This document shows, one piece after another, positions 62,501 through 64,000 of a DNA stretch of 64,000 nt. Below the pieces are notes generated by a model. It ran no database searches and was not told the origin of the DNA. It saw only the letters and a list, made by a program, of their open reading frames with translations. Numbering within the stretch: position 1 is the first letter of the stretch; each line of letters opens with the position of its first letter. The position numbers and the translations under genes are program-made. Origin of the DNA: Roseiarcus sp963835215 (lineage in GTDB: Bacteria; Pseudomonadota; Alphaproteobacteria; Rhizobiales; Beijerinckiaceae); assembly GCA_963835215.1 (NCBI GenBank), contig CAWIES010000004.1:620001-684000 (forward strand), given 5' to 3'.

Positions 62501-62656
62501 CTGCTTGAGCAATTCGCCGACGTGGACACGCCCTACTTACCGCGCGTCATGCCCAAGTTCGCGTCACGCGCCGGCGACTACGATCATCTCGCGCGGGTCA
62601 AGGAATGGTCGGCGACCGGCGGCCAGTCCGAAGAAACGACAGCGGAGGAGACATGA
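59581..62656 (+). CDS. addB: Double-strand break repair protein AddB, frame-disrupted
   Basis: About 1,025 residues. Nuclease/helicase-like partner of AddA for double-strand break processing. N-terminal PTLARALFDGALIESFP, ATIYVPTQRAAAALARELVL, then the inactive helicase core, and the C-terminal nuclease domain with ADRIELVAGGAALIDYKTGAPP and ALYFKLGGAKGGEEKR. The frame breaks at about 61010 (in a G5 run), 61430 (an extra T in LLDF-DLALLAGLDETVWPP) and 61986 (one base missing). The true start lies somewhat upstream of 59581, since the conserved NLFSIPAGAPFLP precedes it in frame but no ATG is visible. Confidence 0.92.
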
Positions 62657-64000
62657 GCGGCACGCTCAACATCCCGCTGCCAGTTCTCGAGCGACAGCGC
62701 AGCGCCGCCGATCCGGCAAGGTCGGCCTGGGTCTCGGCCAACGCCGGCTCGGGCAAGACGCATGTTCTGACGCAGCGGGTTCTGCGCCTGTTGCTCGCCG
62801 GGGTCGCGCCTTCGGCGATCCTCTGCCTGACCTTCACCAAAACCGCCGCCGCCAACATGGCGGCCAAAGTGTTCGAGACGCTCGCGTCATGGACCGGCCT
62901 CGACGACGCGGTGCTGATCGGCAAAATCGTCGAGCTCGGCGCGCCCGCGCCAAGCGTGGCCGCGCTCGCCTTCGCTCGCCGCCTGTTCGCGCGCGCGATC
63001 GAGACGCCGGGCGGATTGAAGATCCAGACCATCCACGCCTTCTGCGAGCGTCTGCTGCACCTATTTCCCTTCGAGGCCAATGTCGCGGCCGGCTTTCGCG
63101 TCGCCGACGACCGCGAAGCCGGCTTGCTGCTCGACCAGGCGCGCGCCAGAGCTTTCGCCGACGCTTTCACCAAACCGGGCGGCGAAGCGGCGATCGCCCG
63201 CGTCGCGCGCGAGGCCGGCGGCGAGGCCTTCGACGATCTGATCGGCGAGACGCTGGCGCGGCGCGCGCGGCTGGAGGCGATCGGCGACGAGGTCGCCTAT
63301 GACGCGGCGCTCAGGCATGCGCTTGATCTTGGGCCGGGCGACAGCAGCGAGACTATCAAGCGCAAAATCGTCGTCACCCGCGAGCAATGGCCGCAATGGG
63401 CCGAGCGGCTGGCGCAGGGCAGCGCCAAGGATCAAGGCGTCGCCGCCGACCTCGACCGCGCCTTCGCCGCCGGCGATGACCTCGAGCGCAGCATTGAGGC
63501 CTATTTCGACGCCTTCTTCACCCGCGAGGGCAAACCGCGCGGCGGCGCGTCGGGCCAGCTCGTCACGCAGACGCTGGCCAAGCGCGCGCCCGACTTGCCC
63601 GAGCGGCTCGCCATCGAACAGGAGCGCCTCATCGCGATGCGCGACCGGCTGCGCAGCGCCGAGGCGCTGGAGCGTAGCGTCGCGCTCTATACGATCGCCA
63701 CCGGGGTGCTGAAGCGCTACGCCGCGCTCAAGGGCGCGCGCGGTCTGCTTGATTACGAGGATCTGATCGCCCGAACGCGCGCGTTGCTCGAGCGCGCTGA
63801 CGCGGCTTGGGTGCTCTATAAGCTCGACGCGGCGGTTGAGCACATCCTGGTCGATGAGGCGCAAGACACCTCGCCCGCGCAATGGGCGATCCTGACCAAG
63901 CTGTGCGAAGAATTCCTCTCGGGCGCCGGCGCGCGCGGCGGCCCGCGCACGGTCTTTGCCGTTGGCGACGAGAAGCAGTCGATCTTCTCTTTCCAGGGCG
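62653..64000 (+). CDS. addA: Double-strand break repair helicase AddA, N-terminal part
   Basis: Partial, running off the right edge; 449 residues visible in one frame. UvrD-type motifs: Walker A AWVSANAGSGKTHVLTQRVLRLLL, ILCLTFTKTAAANMAAKVFETL, TIHAFCERLLHLFPFEANV, LLDYEDLI, Walker B HILVDEAQDTSPAQW, and VFAVGDEKQSIFSFQG at the edge. The ATG overlaps the addB stop (ATGA). With AddB it forms the helicase-nuclease of alphaproteobacterial recombination repair. Confidence 0.95.
   Translation, partial: MSGTLNIPLPVLERQRSAADPARSAWVSANAGSGKTHVLTQRVLRLLLAGVAPSAILCLTFTKTAAANMAAKVFETLASWTGLDDAVLIGKIVELGAPAPSVAALAFARRLFARAIETPGGLKIQTIHAFCERLLHLFPFEANVAAGFRVADDREAGLLLDQARARAFADAFTKPGGEAAIARVAREAGGEAFDDLIGETLARRARLEAIGDEVAYDAALRHALDLGPGDSSETIKRKIVVTREQWPQWAERLAQGSAKDQGVAADLDRAFAAGDDLERSIEAYFDAFFTREGKPRGGASGQLVTQTLAKRAPDLPERLAIEQERLIAMRDRLRSAEALERSVALYTIATGVLKRYAALKGARGLLDYEDLIARTRALLERADAAWVLYKLDAAVEHILVDEAQDTSPAQWAILTKLCEEFLSGAGARGGPRTVFAVGDEKQSIFSFQG

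Overview
The window is 64 kb of GC-rich DNA from an alphaproteobacterium, most likely Hyphomicrobiales (Rhizobiales), perhaps near the Methylocystaceae/Beijerinckiaceae. This rests on established lineage markers: CtrA divergent from a FliJ-like gene with GANTC sites between them, a GTTC-N7-GTTC LexA box on an imuA-imuB-dnaE2 operon, AddAB instead of RecBCD, a split transhydrogenase preceded by an aa3-oxidase subunit IV-like gene, paired DUF465 genes, and an amino acid:[carrier protein] ligase. No tRNA or rRNA gene was recognised.

Layout. 0-2 kb: end of an RND efflux pump. 2-8.5 kb (minus): SOS mutagenesis operon imuA-imuB-(DUF559)-dnaE2, invaded by palindromic repeats. 8.5-10.9 kb: IS1-like mobile unit with a lower-GC passenger operon (possible toxin-antitoxin pair plus a truncated gene), then a remnant of a second IS. 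10.9-14.3 kb: two paralogous small membrane proteins, a mini PHA-regulator domain, an MFS/DeoR pair. 14.4-16.1 kb: ctrA and a FliJ-like gene. 16.2-21 kb: transhydrogenase pntAA-pntAB-pntB, ECF sigma factor, GFA protein. 21-23.3 kb: ankyrin gene flanked by a direct duplication of a TPR gene's 3' end, then rpsU. 23.5-32.9 kb: purK, purE, DUF1697, DUF465 pair, queG, GST, pncA, UPF0104 protein, an Nramp-related transporter with an MntR-like box, a decayed mgtC, a transglutaminase-like peptidase. 33-38 kb: kup, a porin-like barrel, a PaaK-like ligase. 38-44 kb: class IV aminotransferase, sulfotransferase-like gene, lgt, NDUFAF7-like methyltransferase, pgeF, DUF998, DUF2306. 44-46.6 kb: metY-metA. 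46.6-57.9 kb: a cluster of dissociated carrier-protein enzymes (flavin reductase, three adenylating ligases, hydrolase, two carrier proteins, acyl-CoA dehydrogenase, amino acid:[carrier protein] ligase, ketoreductase, acyltransferase-like protein). 58-64 kb: cobQ, addB, start of addA.

Many real genes are split across frames, including genes expected to be essential (ctrA, lgt). Most breaks read as one extra base. I treat these as probable sequencing or assembly errors, and give gene extents that join the frames.

The points most worth following are: a DUF559 nuclease-like gene sitting inside the SOS operon between inverted copies of a two-hairpin repeat whose second stem covaries; in-frame repeat insertions in dnaE2; an IS1-like unit with target-site duplication and passenger genes; and the carrier-protein cluster.
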